Shown: piece by piece, positions 52,458 to 64,000 of the stretch | Position numbering within the stretch: the first letter of the stretch is position 1 | How the letters are laid out: every line of letters begins with the position of its first letter | NCBI GenBank assembly: GCA_037954235.1 | Contig: JBBMOA010000001.1 | Span: 7,774,001-7,838,000 of the forward strand | Length of the DNA: 64,000 nucleotides | Direction of reading: 5' to 3' | Source of the DNA: Aulostomus chinensis | Taxonomy: Eukaryota; Chordata; Actinopteri; Syngnathiformes; Aulostomidae | Program-made: the position numbers and the translations under genes | The notes under the pieces: generated by a model | Databases searched by the model: none | Seen by the model: the letters and a program-made list of their open reading frames with translations, nothing else | What the model was told of the DNA's origin: nothing

Positions 52458-55400
52458 ATCATTTTGAGATCATTAGCAATTCTTCTGACATCACTGTCGC
52501 AATATTTTGAGGTTCGTAGCAACTTTTTCTACATTACTGTCGCATTATTTTTAGGTTCGTAGCAACTCTTACGACATGACCGTCAGCATCACTTTGAGGT
52601 TATTCGAAACTTTCACTCCATTAATGTTAGCATCATTTTGAGTTCATTAGCAATTCTTACTACATCACTGTTGCATCATTTTGAGATCATTAGCAATTCT
52701 TCCGACATCACTGTCGCAATATTTTGAGGTTCAAAGCAACTTTTACTACATCACTGTCGCATTATTTTGAGGTTCGTAGCAACTCTTACTGCATGACTGT
52801 CAGCATCATTTTGAGGTTGTTCGAAACACTTAGTACATTACTGTAAGCATCACTGAGTTGATTAGCTACGATCACTACATTACTTTTAGCATCATTTTGA
52901 GTTCATTAGCAATTCTTACGAAATCACTGTCGCATCATTTTGAGATCTTTAGCAATTCTTTTGACATCACTGTCGCATTATTTTGAGGTTCGTAGCAACT
53001 CTGACTACATTACTGTCAGCATCACTTTGAGGTTATTCGAAACTTTCACTCCATTACTGTTAGCATCAATTTGAGTTCATTCGCACTTCTTACTTAATCA
53101 CTGTAGCATCATTTTGAGATCATTAGCAATTCTTCTGACATCACTGTCGCATTTTTTTGAGGTTCGTAGCAACTCTTACTACATGACTGTCAGCATCACT
53201 TTGAGGTTATTCAAAACTTTCACTCCATTACTGTTAGCATCATTTTGAGTTCATTAGCAATTCTTACGACATCACAGTAGCATTAAATTGAGTTCATTAG
53301 CAACTCTTACTACATGACAGTCAGCATCACTTTGAGGTTGTCAGAAACTCTTACTACATTACTGTAAGTACACTGAGTTTAATACCAAATATCACTACAT
53401 TACTGTTAGCATCATCTTGAGTTCATTAGCAATTCTTACGACGTCACTGTCGCATCATTTTGAGATCATTTGCAATTCTTCTGACATCACTGTCGCAATA
53501 TTTTGAGGTTCGTATTAACTCTTACTACATGACTGTCAGCATCACTTTGAGGTTATTCGAAACTTTCACTCCATTACTGTTAGCATCAATTTGAGTTCAT
53601 TAGCACTTCTTACTTAATCACTGTAGCATCATTTTGAGATCAATAGCAATTCTTCTGACATCACTGTCGCATTTTTTTGAGGTTCGTAGCAACTCTTACT
53701 ACATAACTGTCAGCATCACTTTGAGGTTGTTCGAAACGTTCACTCCATTACTGTTGGCATCATTTTGAGTTTATTAGCAATTCTTACTAAATCACTGTCG
53801 CATCATTTTGAGATTTTTAGCAATGCGTCTGACATCACTGTCGCAATATTTTGAGGTTCGTAGCAACTTTTTCTACATTACTGTCGCATTATTTTGAGGT
53901 TCGTAGCAACTCTTACGACATGACCGTCAGCATCACTTTGAGGTTATTCGAAACTTTCACTCCATTAATGTTCGCATCATTTTGAGTTCATTAGCAATTC
54001 TTACTACATCACTGTCGCATCATTTTGAGATCATTAGCAATTCTTCCGACATCACTGTCGCAATATTTTGAGGTTCGTAGCATCTTTTACTACATTATTG
54101 TCGCATTATTTTAAGGTTCGTTGCAACACTTACTACATGACTGTCAGCATCACTTTGAGGTTATTCGAAACTTTCACTCCATTACTGTTAGCATCATTTT
54201 GAGTTCATTCGCAATTCTGACTACGTCACTGTCGCATTATTTTGAGGTTCATAGCAACTCTTACTGCATGACTGTCAGCATCATTTTGAGGTTGTTCGAA
54301 ACACTTAGTACATTACTGTAAGCATCACTGAGTTGATTAGCAACTATTACTACATTACTTTTAGCATCATTTTGAGTTCATGAGCAATTCTTACGAAATA
54401 ACTGTCGCATCATTTTGAGATCTTTAGCAATTCTTTTGACATCACTGTCGCATTATTTTGAGGTTCGTAGCAACTCTGACTACATTACTGTCAGCATCAC
54501 TTTGAGGTTATTCGAAACTTTCACTCCATTACTGTTAGCATATATTTGAGTTCATTAGCACTTCTTACTTAATCACTGTAGCATCATTTTGAGATCATTA
54601 GCAATTCTTCTGACATCACTGTCGCATTTTTTTGAGGTTCGTAGCAACTCTTACTACATAACTGTCAGCATCACTTTGAGGTTGTTCGAAACGTTCACTC
54701 CATTACTGTTGGCATCATTTTGAGTTTATTAGCAATTCTTACTAAATCACTGTCGCATCATTTTGAGATTTTTAGCAATTCATCTGACATCACTGTCGCA
54801 ATATTTTGAGGTTCGTAGCAACTTTTTCTACATTACTGTCGCATTATTTTGAGGTTCGTAGCAACTCTTACGACATGACCGTCAGCATCACTTTGAGGTT
54901 ATTCGAAACTTTCACTCCATTAATGTTAGCATCATTTTGAGTTCATTAGCAATTCTTACTACATCACTGTCGCATCATTTTGAGATCATTAGCAATTCTT
55001 CCGACATCACTGTCGCAATATTTTGAGGTTCGTAGCAACTTTTACTACATTATTGTCGCATTATTTTAAGATTCGTTGCAACACTTACTACATGACTGTC
55101 AGCATCACTTTGAGGTTATTCGAAACTTTCACTCCATTACTGTTAGCATCATTTTGAGTTCATTCGCAATTCTGACTACATCACTGTCGCATTATTTTGA
55201 GGTTCGTAGCAACTCTTACTGAATGATTGTCAGCATCATTTTGAGGTTGTTCGAAACACTTAGTACATTACTGTAAGCATCACTGAGTTGATTAGCAACT
55301 ATCACTACATTACTTTTAGCATCAATTTGAGTTCATTAGCACTTCTTACTTAATCACTGTAGCATCATTTTGAGATCATTAGCAATTCTTCTGACATCAC

Positions 55401-55653
55401 TGTTGCATTTTTTTGAGGTTCGTAGCAACTCTTACTACATAACTGTCAGCATCACTTTGAGGTTGTTCGAAACGTTCACTCCATTACTGTTGGCATCATT
55501 TTGAGTTTATTAGCAATTCTTACTAAATCACTGTCGCATCATTTTGAGATTTTTAGCAATTCATCTGACATCACTGTCGCAATATTTTGAGGTTCGTAGC
55601 AACTTTTTCTACATTACTGTCGCATTATTTTGAGGTTCGTAGCAACTCTTACG

Positions 55654-57300
55654 ACATGACCGTCAGCATCACTTTGAAGTTATTCGAAACTTTCACTCCA
55701 TTAATGTTAGCATCATTTTGAGTTCATTAGCAATTCTTACTACATCACTGTCGCATCATTTTGAGATCTTGAGCAATTCTTCTGACATCACATTCGCATT
55801 ATTGAGGTTCGTAGCAACTCTTACTGCATGACTGTCAGCATCACTTTGAGGTTATTCGAAACTTTCACTCCATTACTGTTAGCATCATTTTGAGTTAATT
55901 AGCAATTCTTACGACATCACAGTAGCATTAAATTGAGTTCATTAGCAACTCTTACTACATGACAGTCAGCATCACTTTGAGGTTGTTAGAAACTCTTACT
56001 ACATTACTGTAATTATCACTGAGTTTAATAGCAACTATCACTTCATTACTGTTAGCATCATCTTGAGTTCATTAGCAATTCTTACGACGTCACTGTCGCA
56101 TCGTTTTGAGATCATTTGCAATTCTTCTGACATCACTGTCGCAATATTTTGAGGTTCGTATTAACTCTTACTACATGACTGTCAGCATCACTTTGAGGTT
56201 ATTCGAAACTTTCACTCCATTACTGTTAGCATCATTTTGAGTTCATTCGCAATTCTTCCGACATCACTGTCGCAATATCTTGAGGTTCGTAGCATCTTTT
56301 ACTACATTACTGTCGCATTATTTTGAGGTTCGTAGCAACTCTTTCTACATGACTGTCAGCATCACTTTGAGGTTATTCGAAACTTTCACTCCATTACTGT
56401 TAGCATCATTTTGAGTTCATTAGGAATTCTTATGACATCACAGCAGCATTAAATTGAGTTCATTAGCAACTCTTACTACATGACAGTCAGCTTCACTTTG
56501 AGGTTGTTCTAAACTCTTACTACATTACTGTAAGCATCACTGAGTTTAATAGCAACTATCACTACATTACTGTTAGCATCATCTTGAGTTCATTAGCAAT
56601 TCTTACGACGTCACTGTCGCATCATTTTGAGATCATTTGAAATTCTTCTGACATCACTGTCGCAATATTTTGAGGTTCGTATTAACTCTTACTACATGAC
56701 TGTCAGCCTCACTTTGAGGTTATTCGAAACTTTCACTCCATTACTGTTAGCATCATTTTGAGTTCATTAGCAACTATCACTACATTACTGTCGCATCATT
56801 TTGAGTTCATTAGCAATTCTTCCGACATCACTGTCGCAATATCTTGAGGTTCGTAGCAACTTTTACTACATTACTGTTGCATTATTTTGAGGTTTGTAAC
56901 AACACTTACTACATGACTGTCAGCATCACTTTGAGGTTATTCGAAACTTTCACTCCATTAATGTTAGCATCATTTTGAGTTCATTAGCAATTCTTACTAC
57001 ATCACTGTCGCATCATTTTTGAGATCTTGAGCAATTCTTCTGACATCACATTCGCATAATTGAGGTTCGTAGCAACTCTTACTACATTACTGTCAGCATC
57101 ACTTTGAGGTTGTTCGAAACGTGCACTCCATTACTGTTAGCATCATTTTGAGTTTATTAGCAATGCTGACTAAATCACTGTCGCATCATTTTGAGATCTT
57201 TAGCAATACATCTGACATCACTGTCGAAATATTTTGAGGTTCGTAGCAACTTTTTCTACATTACTGTCGCATTATTTTGAGGTTCGTAGCAACTCTTACG
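55654..57300 (-). repeat. 1,647 bp satellite macro-unit, copy 1
   Basis: Tandem partner of 57,301-58,947. Landmarks: aattatcactgagtttaat at 56,011 and 57,658, and the shortened monomer cacattcgcattattgagg near 55,790 and 57,436. About 38 monomers. Confidence 0.8.
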
Positions 57301-58947
57301 ACATGACCGTCAGCATCACTTTGAGGTTATTCGAAACTTTCACTCCATTAATGTTAGCATCATTTTGAGTTCATTAGCAATTCTTACTACATCACTGTTG
57401 CATCATTTTGAGATCTTGAGCAATTCTTCTGACATCACATTCGCATTATTGAGGTTCGTAGCAACTCTTACTGCATGACTGTCAGCATCACTTTGAGGTT
57501 ATTCGAAACTTTCACTCCATTACTGTTAGCATCATTTTGAGTTAATTAGCAATTCTTACGACATCACAGTAGCATTAAATTGAGTTCATTAGCAACTCTT
57601 ACTACATGACAGTCAGCATCACTTTGAGGTTGTTAGAAACTCTTACTACATTACTGTAATTATCACTGAGTTTAATATCAACTATCACTTCATTACTGTT
57701 AGCATCATCTTGAGTTCATTAGCAATTCTTACGACGTCACTGTCGCATCGTTTTGAAATCATTTGCAATTCTTCTGACATCACTGTCGCAATATTTTGAG
57801 GTTCGTATTAACTCTTACTACATGACTGTCAGCATCACTTTGAGGTTATTCGAAACTTTCACTCCATTACTGTTAGCATCATTTTGAGTTCATTCGCAAT
57901 TCTTCCGACATCACTGTCGCAATATCTTGAGGTTCGTAGCATCTTTTACTACATTACTGTCGCATTATTTTGAGGTTCGTAGCAACTCTTTCTACATGAC
58001 TGTCAGCATCACTTTGAGGTTATTCGAAACTTTCACTCCATTACTGTTAGCATCATTTTGAGTTCATTAGGAATTCTTATGACATCACAGCAGCATTAAA
58101 TTGAGTTCATTAGCAACTCTTACTACATGACAGTCAGCTTCACTTTGAGGTTGTGCGAAACTCTTACTACATTACTGTAAGCATCACTGAGTTTAATAGC
58201 AACTATCACTACATTACTGTTAGCATCATCTTGAGTTCATTAGCAATTCTTACGACGTCACTGTCGCATCATTTTGAGATCATTTGAAATTCTTCTGACA
58301 TCACTGTCGCAATATTTTGAGGTTCGTATTAACTCTTACTACATGACTGTCAGCCTCACTTTGAGGTTATTCGAAACTTTCACTCCATTACTGTTAGCAT
58401 CATTTTGAGTTCATTAGCAACTATCACTACATTACTGTCGCATCATTTTGAGTTCATTAGCAATTCTTCCGACATCACTGTCGCAATATCTTGAGGTTCG
58501 TAGCAACTTTTACTACATTACTGTTGCATTATTTTGAGGTTTTTAACAACACTTACTACATGACTGTCAGCATCACTTTGAGGTTATTCGAAACTTTCAC
58601 TCCATTAATGTTAGCATCATTTTGAGTTCATTAGCAATTCTTACTACATCACTGTCGCATCATTTTTGAGATCTTGAGCAATTCTTCTGACATCACATTC
58701 GCATAATTGAGGTTCGTAGCAACTCTTACTACATTACTGTCAGCATCACTTTGAGGTTGTTCGAAACGTGCACTCCATTACTGTTAGCATCATTTTGAGT
58801 TTATTAGCAATGCTGACTAAATCACTGTCGCATCATTTTGAGATCTTTAGCAATACATCTGACATCACTGTCGAAATATTTTGAGGTTCGTAGCAACTTT
58901 TTCTACATTACTGTCGCATTATTTTGAGGTTCGTAGCAACTCTTACG
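57301..58947 (-). repeat. 1,647 bp satellite macro-unit, copy 2
   Basis: Follows copy 1 directly and begins acatgaccgtcagcatcact. It keeps the same order of rare variants, with scattered single-base changes (for example tgttctaaac/tgtgcgaaac). Confidence 0.8.
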
Positions 58948-60639
58948 ACATGACCGTCAGCATCACTTTGAGGTTATTCGAAACTTTCACTCCATTAATG
59001 TTAGCATCATTTTGAGTTCATTCGCAATTCTTACTACATCACTGTTGCATCATTTTGAGATCATTAGCAATTCTTCCGACATCACTGTCGCAATATTTTG
59101 AGGTTCGTAGCAACTTTTACTCCATTATTGTCCCATTATTTTCAGGTTCGTTGCAACACTTACTACATGACTGTCAGCATCACTTTGAGGTTATTCGAAA
59201 CTTTCACTCCATTACTGTTAGCATCATTTTGAGTTCATTCGCAATTCTGACTACATCACTGTCGCATTATTTTGAGGTTCGTAGCAACTCTTACTGCATG
59301 ACTGTCAGCATCATTTTGAGGTTGTTCGAAACACTTAGTACATTACTGTAAGCATCACTGAGTTGATTAGCTACTATCACTACATTACTTTTAGCATCAT
59401 TTTGAGTTCATTTGCAATTCTTTTGACATCACTGTCGCATTATTTTGAGGTTCGTAGCAACTCTGACTACATTACTGTCAGCATCACTTTGAGGTTATTC
59501 GAAACTTTCACTCCATTACTGTTAGCATCAATTTGAGTTCATTAGCACTTCTTACTTAATCACTGTAGCATCATTTTGAGATCATTAGCAATTCTTCTGA
59601 CATCACTGTCGCATTTTTTTGAGGTTCGTAGCAACTCTTACTACATAAATGTCAGCATCACTTTGAGGTTGTTCGAAACGTTCACTCCATTAGTGTTGGC
59701 ATCATTTTGAGTTTATTAGCAATTCTTACTAAATCACTGTCGCATCATTTTGAGATTTTTAGCAATTCATCTGACATCACTGTCGCAATATTTTGAGGTT
59801 CGTAGCAACTTTTTCTACATTACTGTCGCATTATTTTGAGGTTCGTAGCAACTCTTACGACATGACCGTCAGCATCACTTTGAGGTTATTCGAAACTTTC
59901 ACTCCATTAATGTTAGCATCATTTTGAGTTCATTAGCAATTCTTACTACATCACTGTCGCATCATTTTGAGATCATTAGCAATTCTTCCGACATCACTGT
60001 CGCAATATTTTGAGGTTCGTAGCAACTTTTACTACATTATTGTCGCATTATTTTAAGGTTCGTTGCAACACTTACTACATGACTGTCAGCATCACTTTGA
60101 GGTTATTCGAAACTTTCACTCCATTACTGTTAGCATCATTTTGAGTTCATTCGCAATTCTGACTACATCACTGTCGCATTATTTTGAGGTTCGTAGCAAC
60201 TCTTTCTACATTACTGTCGCATTATTTTGAGGTTCGTTGCAACACTTACTACATGACTGTCAGCATCACTTTGAGGTTATTCGAAACGTTCACTCCATTA
60301 CTGTCAGCATCACTTTGAGGTTGTTTGAAACGTTCACTCCATTACTTTTAGCATCATTTTTAGTTCATTAGCAATTCTTACTAAATCACTGTCGCATCAT
60401 TTTGAGATCTTTAGCAATTCATCTGACATCACTGTCGCAATATTTTGAGGTTCGTAGCAAGGTTTTCTACATTACTGTCGCATTTTTTTGAGGTTCGTAG
60501 CAACTCTTACTACATGACTGTCAGCATCACTTTGAGGTTGTTCGAAACACTTAGTACATTACTGTAAGCATCACTGAGTTGATTAGCAACTATCACTACA
60601 TTACTGTTAGCATCTTTTTGAGTTCATTCGCAATTCCTC

Positions 60640-62330
60640 CGACATCACTGTCGCAATATCTTGAGGTTCGTAGCATCTTTTACTACATTACTGTCGCATT
60701 ATTTTGAGGTTCGTAGCAACTCTTTCTACATGACTGTCAGCATCACTTTGAGGTTATTCGAAACTTTCACTCCATTACTGTTAGCATCATTTTGAGTTCA
60801 TTAGGAATTCTTACGACATCACAGCAGCATTAAATTGAGTTCATTAGCAACTCTTACTACATGACAGTCAGCATCACTTTGAGGTTGTCAGAAACTCTTA
60901 CTACATTACTGTAAGTACACTGAGTTTAATAGCAACTATCACTACATTACTGTTAGCATCATCTTGAGTTCATTAGCAATTCTTACGACGTCACTGTCGC
61001 ATCATTTTGAGATCATTTGAAATTCTTCTGACATCACTGTCGCAATATTTTGAGGTTCGTATTAACTCTTACTACATGACTGTCAGCCTCACTTTGAGGT
61101 TATTCGAAACTTTCACTCCATTACTGTTAGCATCATTTTGAGTTCATTAGCAACTATCACTACATTACTGTCGCATCATTTTGAGTTCATTAGCAATTCT
61201 TCCGACATCACTGTCGCAATATCTTGAGGTTCGTAGCAACTTTTACTACATTACTGTTGCATTATTTTGAGGTTTGTAACAACACTTACTACATGACTGT
61301 CAGCATCACTTTGAGGTTATTCGAAACTTTCACTCCATTAATGTTAGCATCATTTTGAGTTCATTAGCAATTCTTACTACATCACTGTCGCATCATTTTT
61401 GAGATCTTGAGCAATTCTTCTGACATCACATTCGCATAATTGAGGTTCGTAGCAACTCTTACTACATTACTGTCAGCATCACTTTGAGGTTGTTCGAAAC
61501 GTGCACTCCATTACTGTTAGCATCATTTTGAGTTTATTAGCAATGCTGACTAAATCACTGTCGCATCATTTTGAGATCTTTAGCAATACATCTGACATCA
61601 CTGTCGAAATATTTTGAGGTTCGTAGCAACTTTTTCTACATTACTGTCGCATTATTTTGAGGTTCGTAGCAACTCTTTCGACATGACCGTCAGCATCACT
61701 TTGAGGTTATTCGAAACTTTCACTCCATTAATGTTCGCATCATTTTGAGTTCATTAGCAATTCTTACTACATCACTGTCGCATCATTTTGAGATCTTGAG
61801 CAATTCTTCTGACATCACATTCGCAATATTGAGGTTCGTAGCAACTCTTACTGCATGACTGTCAGCATCACTTTGAGGTTATTCGAAACTTTCACTCCAT
61901 TACTGTTAGCATCATTTTGAGTTAATTAGCAATTCTTACGACATCACAGTAGCATTAAATTGAGTTCATTAGCAACTCTTACTACATGACAGTCAGCATC
62001 ACTTTGAGGTTGTTAGAAACTCTTACTACATTACTGTAATTATCACTGAGTTTAATAGCAACTATCACTTCATTACTGTTAGCATCATCTTGAGTTCATT
62101 AGCAATTCTTACGACATCACTGTCGCATCGTTTTGAGATCATTTGCAATTCTTCTGACATCACTGTCGCAATATTTTGAGGTTCGTATTAACTCTTACTA
62201 CATGACTGTCAGCATCACTTTGAGGTTATTCGAAACTTTCACTCCATTACTGTTAGCATCATTTTGAGTTCATTCGCAATTCTTCCGACATCACTGTCGC
62301 AATATCTCGAGGTTCGTAGCATCTTTTACT
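60640..62330 (-). repeat. 1,647 bp macro-unit, third (partly rearranged) copy
   Basis: 60,640-61,680 matches 56,262-57,300 and 61,681 onwards matches 57,301 onwards, both at an offset of about 4,380 bp. The offset drops from 4,381 to 4,380 at a one-base deletion in gtaagtacactgag. Between copies 2 and 3 (58,948-60,640) lies a segment resembling 54,000-55,300. Confidence 0.7.
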
Positions 62331-64000
62331 ACATTACTGTCGCATTATTTTGATGTTCGTAGCAACTCTTACTACATGACTGTCAGCATCACTTTGAGGT
62401 TATTCGAAACATTCACTCCATTAATGTTAGCATCAATTTGAGTTCATTCGCAATTCTTACTAAATCACTGTAGCATCATTTTGAGATCATTAGCAATTCT
62501 TCTGACATCACTGTCGCATTTTTTTGAGGTTCGCAGCAACTCTTACTACATAACTGTCAGCATCACTTTGAGGTTGTTCGAAACGTTCACTCCATTACTG
62601 TTAGCATCATTTTGAGTTTATTAGCAATTCTTACTAAATCACTGTCGCATCATTTTGAGATCTTTAGCAATTCATCTGACATCACTGTCGCAATATTTTG
62701 AGGTTCGTAACAACTTTTTCTACATTACTGTCGCATTATTTTGAGGTTCGTAGCAACTCTTACGACATGACCGTCAGCATCACTTTGAGGTTATTCGAAA
62801 CTTTCACTCCATTAATGTTAGCATCATTTTGAGTTCATTAGCAATTCTTACTACATCACTGTCGCATCATTTTGAGATCATTAGCAATTCTTCCGACATC
62901 ACTGTCGCAAAATTTTAGGTTCGTAGCAACTTTTACGACATTACTGTCGCATTATTTTAAGGTTCGTTGCAACACTGACTACATGACTGTCAGCATCACT
63001 TTGAGGTTATTCGAAACGTTCACTCCATTACTGTTAGCATCACTGACTTGATTAGCAACTATCACTACATTACTGTTAGCATCATTTTGAGTTCATTAGC
63101 AATTCTTACTACATCACTGTCTCATCATTTTGAGTTCATTAGCAATTCTTATGACATCACTGTCGCATTATTTTGAGGTTCATAGAAACTCTTACTACAT
63201 GACTGTCAGCATCACTTTGAGGTTATTCGAAACCTTCACTCCATTACTGTTAGCATCATTTTGAGTTCATTAGCAATTCTTCTCACATCACTGTTGCATT
63301 ATTTAGAGGTTTGTCGCATCTCTTACTACATGACTGTCAGCATCACTTTGAAGTTGTTCGAAACACTTAGTACATTACTGTAAGCATCACTGAGTTTATT
63401 AGCAACTATCACTACATTACTGTTAGCATCATCTTGATTTCATTAGCAGTTCTTACAACATCACTGTCGCATCATTTTGAGATCATTAGCCATTCTTCCG
63501 ACATCACTGTCGCAATATTTTGAGGTTCGTATTAACTCTTACTACATGACTGCCAGCATCACTTTGAGATTGTTCGAAACGTTCACTCCATTGCTGTTAG
63601 CATCATTTTGAGTTTATTAGCAATTCTTACTAAATCACTGTCGCATCATTTTGAGATCTTTAGCAATTCATCTGACATTACTGTCGCAATATTTTGAGGT
63701 TCGTAGCAACTTTTTCTACATTACTGTCGCATTATTTTGAGGTTCGTAGCAACTCTTACTACATGACTGTCAGCATCACTTTGAGGTTGTTTTAAAATTT
63801 CAGTCCATTACATTTAGCATCATTTTGAGTTCATTAGCAATTCTCACTACATCACTGTCGCATCATTTTGAGATCATTAGCAATTCTTCCGACATCACTG
63901 TAACATTTTTTTGAGGTTCATAGAAACTCTTACTACATGACTGTCAGCATCACTTTGAGGTTATACGAAACGTTCACTCCATTACTGTTAGCATCATTTT

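Larger units (their letters stand above)
38882..64000 (-). repeat. Right satellite arm, inverted relative to the left arm
   Basis: The same 43-44 bp monomer, now with the pyrimidine-rich strand on +: gaggttcgtagcaactct, then tactacattactgtcgcatt. This is the reverse complement of the left-arm types. It runs to the window end without interruption. Open frames in it (translating as TVSI, LSSLAI or SHHFE repeats) arise because three 43 bp monomers make 129 bp, a multiple of three; they are not genes. Confidence 0.97.
44680..64000 (-). repeat. Right-arm distal subfamily (matches left-arm types)
   Basis: From about 44,680 the monomers become reverse complements of the left-arm types: gaggttattcgaaactttca, gagttcattagcaattctta, gagatcattagcaattctt and gaggttcgtagcaactctta. 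The left and distal right parts therefore share an ancestry that the proximal 5.8 kb does not. Confidence 0.8.

Noticed and set aside
2885..59351. Open frames of 60-100 codons throughout both satellite arms (TVSI, LSSLAI, SHHFE repeats)
   Set aside because: They are a by-product of the monomer: three 43 bp units make 129 bp, so any stop-free frame recurs. Duplicated blocks give the same peptide twice (3,275 and 12,351; 16,086 and 24,437; 18,212 and 26,563). There is no start context, splice signal or domain.
1..64000. The inverted arms as a mirror-image (fold-back) misassembly
   Set aside because: A fold-back artefact would make the right arm the exact reverse complement of the left from the island outwards. 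The proximal right subfamily and the different macro-unit sizes do not allow that, although other assembly faults remain possible.

Overview
The window looks like a gene-poor, satellite-dominated stretch of a vertebrate genome, most likely a ray-finned fish. The fish call rests on exon-sized pieces of a laminin alpha-5-like gene with short introns, a PIF/Harbinger-type MITE and a BED-finger (ZBED/hAT) gene fragment. No bacterial-type gene, tRNA, rRNA or CRISPR array is seen.

Layout. (1) About 1-34,170 is an unbroken tandem array of a 43-44 bp monomer whose + strand is purine-rich. The monomers fall into types that recur in order, giving a tetramer of about 174 bp. Large blocks are duplicated on top of this: offsets of 564, 3,540, 4,104, 4,972 and about 9,076 bp in the first 14.3 kb, and one giant tandem duplication of about 8.4-8.9 kb (15.8-24.17 kb and 24.17-33.04 kb). 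(2) 34,171-38,881 is a 4.7 kb island of non-satellite DNA. On the minus strand it carries six exon-like pieces of a lama5-like gene (34,277-36,895), with an eight-copy 65 bp minisatellite in one intron. Then come a 43 bp-period minisatellite (37,084-37,366), a Harbinger-type MITE with a stub of a MADF-domain reading frame (37,377-37,830), and a plus-strand ZBED-like fragment (38,266 to the array edge). Nearly every coding piece is broken by one-base shifts. (3) 38,882-64,000 is the same satellite in the opposite orientation. A proximal subfamily (to about 44,680) has no counterpart in the left arm; beyond it lies a distal part that is the reverse complement of left-arm monomer types, with its own block duplications (1,001, 3,380, 1,647/4,380 and 174 bp).

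No set of genes here works together as a pathway. The main points of interest are the inverted satellite arms around a decayed genic island, the multi-level repeat architecture, and the fact that the two gene fragments point outwards, so both would read into the same strand of the satellite. All coordinates of repeat blocks are by eye and good to roughly +/-20 bp.
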